A stretch of DNA of 60,231 nt from positions 1-60,231 of the IMG/VR virus record IMGVR_UViG_3300035034_001059; one strand, 5' to 3'. This document shows positions 60,201-60,231 of the stretch, piece by piece. Source of the stretch: a virus. The position numbers and the translations under genes were made by a program. The notes below the pieces were generated by a model. The model was not told the DNA's origin. It worked only from the letters and a program-made list of their open reading frames with translations, and did not search any database. Numbering within the stretch: the stretch's first letter is position 1; every line of letters begins with the position of its first letter.

Positions 60201-60231
60201 TTCAAACAATAAACGTTACTGTTACTTCGAA
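60193..60231 (+). CDS. Start of another RxC-family protein, cut by the window end
   Basis: GTG 60193 overlaps the previous stop. The 13 visible codons encode MANSNNKRYCYFE, a clear copy of the family motif. The rest lies outside the window. Confidence 0.5.
   Translation, partial: MANSNNKRYCYFE

Overview
The window is part of the genome of a large tailed phage with a contractile tail (a myovirus). The evidence is a T4-type capsid and tail module (gp23-like capsid protein, neck, contractile sheath, tail tube, tape measure, LysM-type baseplate protein) followed by a phage-type replication module (gp32-like SSB, UvsX/RecA, FEN nuclease, DnaB-like helicase). Every supported gene is on the + strand. 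Genes are tightly packed, many starts overlap the preceding stop (ATGA or TAATG), and only a few gaps exceed 100 bases. The host cannot be named from this sequence. No terminase, portal, prohead protease or primase was recognised, so they lie outside the window or are too divergent to see.

Layout. (1) 1-1718: the 3' part of a fibre-like protein made almost entirely of 20/22-residue repeats. (2) 1794-5157: scaffold/core-like protein and major capsid protein, closed by a terminator. (3) 5294-12872: neck and tail-completion proteins interleaved with proteins that start with a shared tag (consensus LMENWRKxxxE). These include an ADP-ribosyltransferase-like and a kinase-like protein and look like cargo carried in the head. 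(4) 12988-26647: sheath, tube, a tail-assembly gene with an apparent frameshift at seven T, tape measure, baseplate proteins, and a second repeat protein ending in a LamG-like domain. (5) 26716-36867: family A DNA polymerase, FtsZ/tubulin-like protein, SSB, recombinase, FEN nuclease, helicase and class II ribonucleotide reductase. (6) 36869-46837: many tiny proteins, a GroES-like co-chaperonin, a second DNA polymerase of the bacterial DnaE (family C) type, dUTPase, an IMP dehydrogenase/GMP reductase-like enzyme, and a sigma-region-4-like mini protein. (7) 46909-56752: Asp/Met-rich structural-like protein, amidase endolysin, PD-(D/E)XK-like protein, GroEL, coiled-coil membrane protein, Nudix hydrolase, LeuA-regulatory-domain-like protein and small genes. 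(8) 56781-60231: two tandem copies of a conserved promoter motif driving a MoxR ATPase, a VWA/metallopeptidase and a third zincin.

Together the genes suggest a self-reliant virus. It brings its own replisome, makes dNTPs with a B12-dependent reductase, removes dUTP, adjusts guanine nucleotides, folds proteins with its own GroEL/GroES pair, and probably delivers enzymes with its DNA. Four points stand out. The first is the tagged cargo set. The second is the FtsZ/tubulin-like gene inside the replication cluster. The third is a scattered family of at least ten tiny proteins with an N-terminal R-(Y/H/F)-C motif. The fourth is a four-copy promoter motif (TTGAC, 11-12 bases, GTGC, TTAC-rich box) marking non-structural operons.
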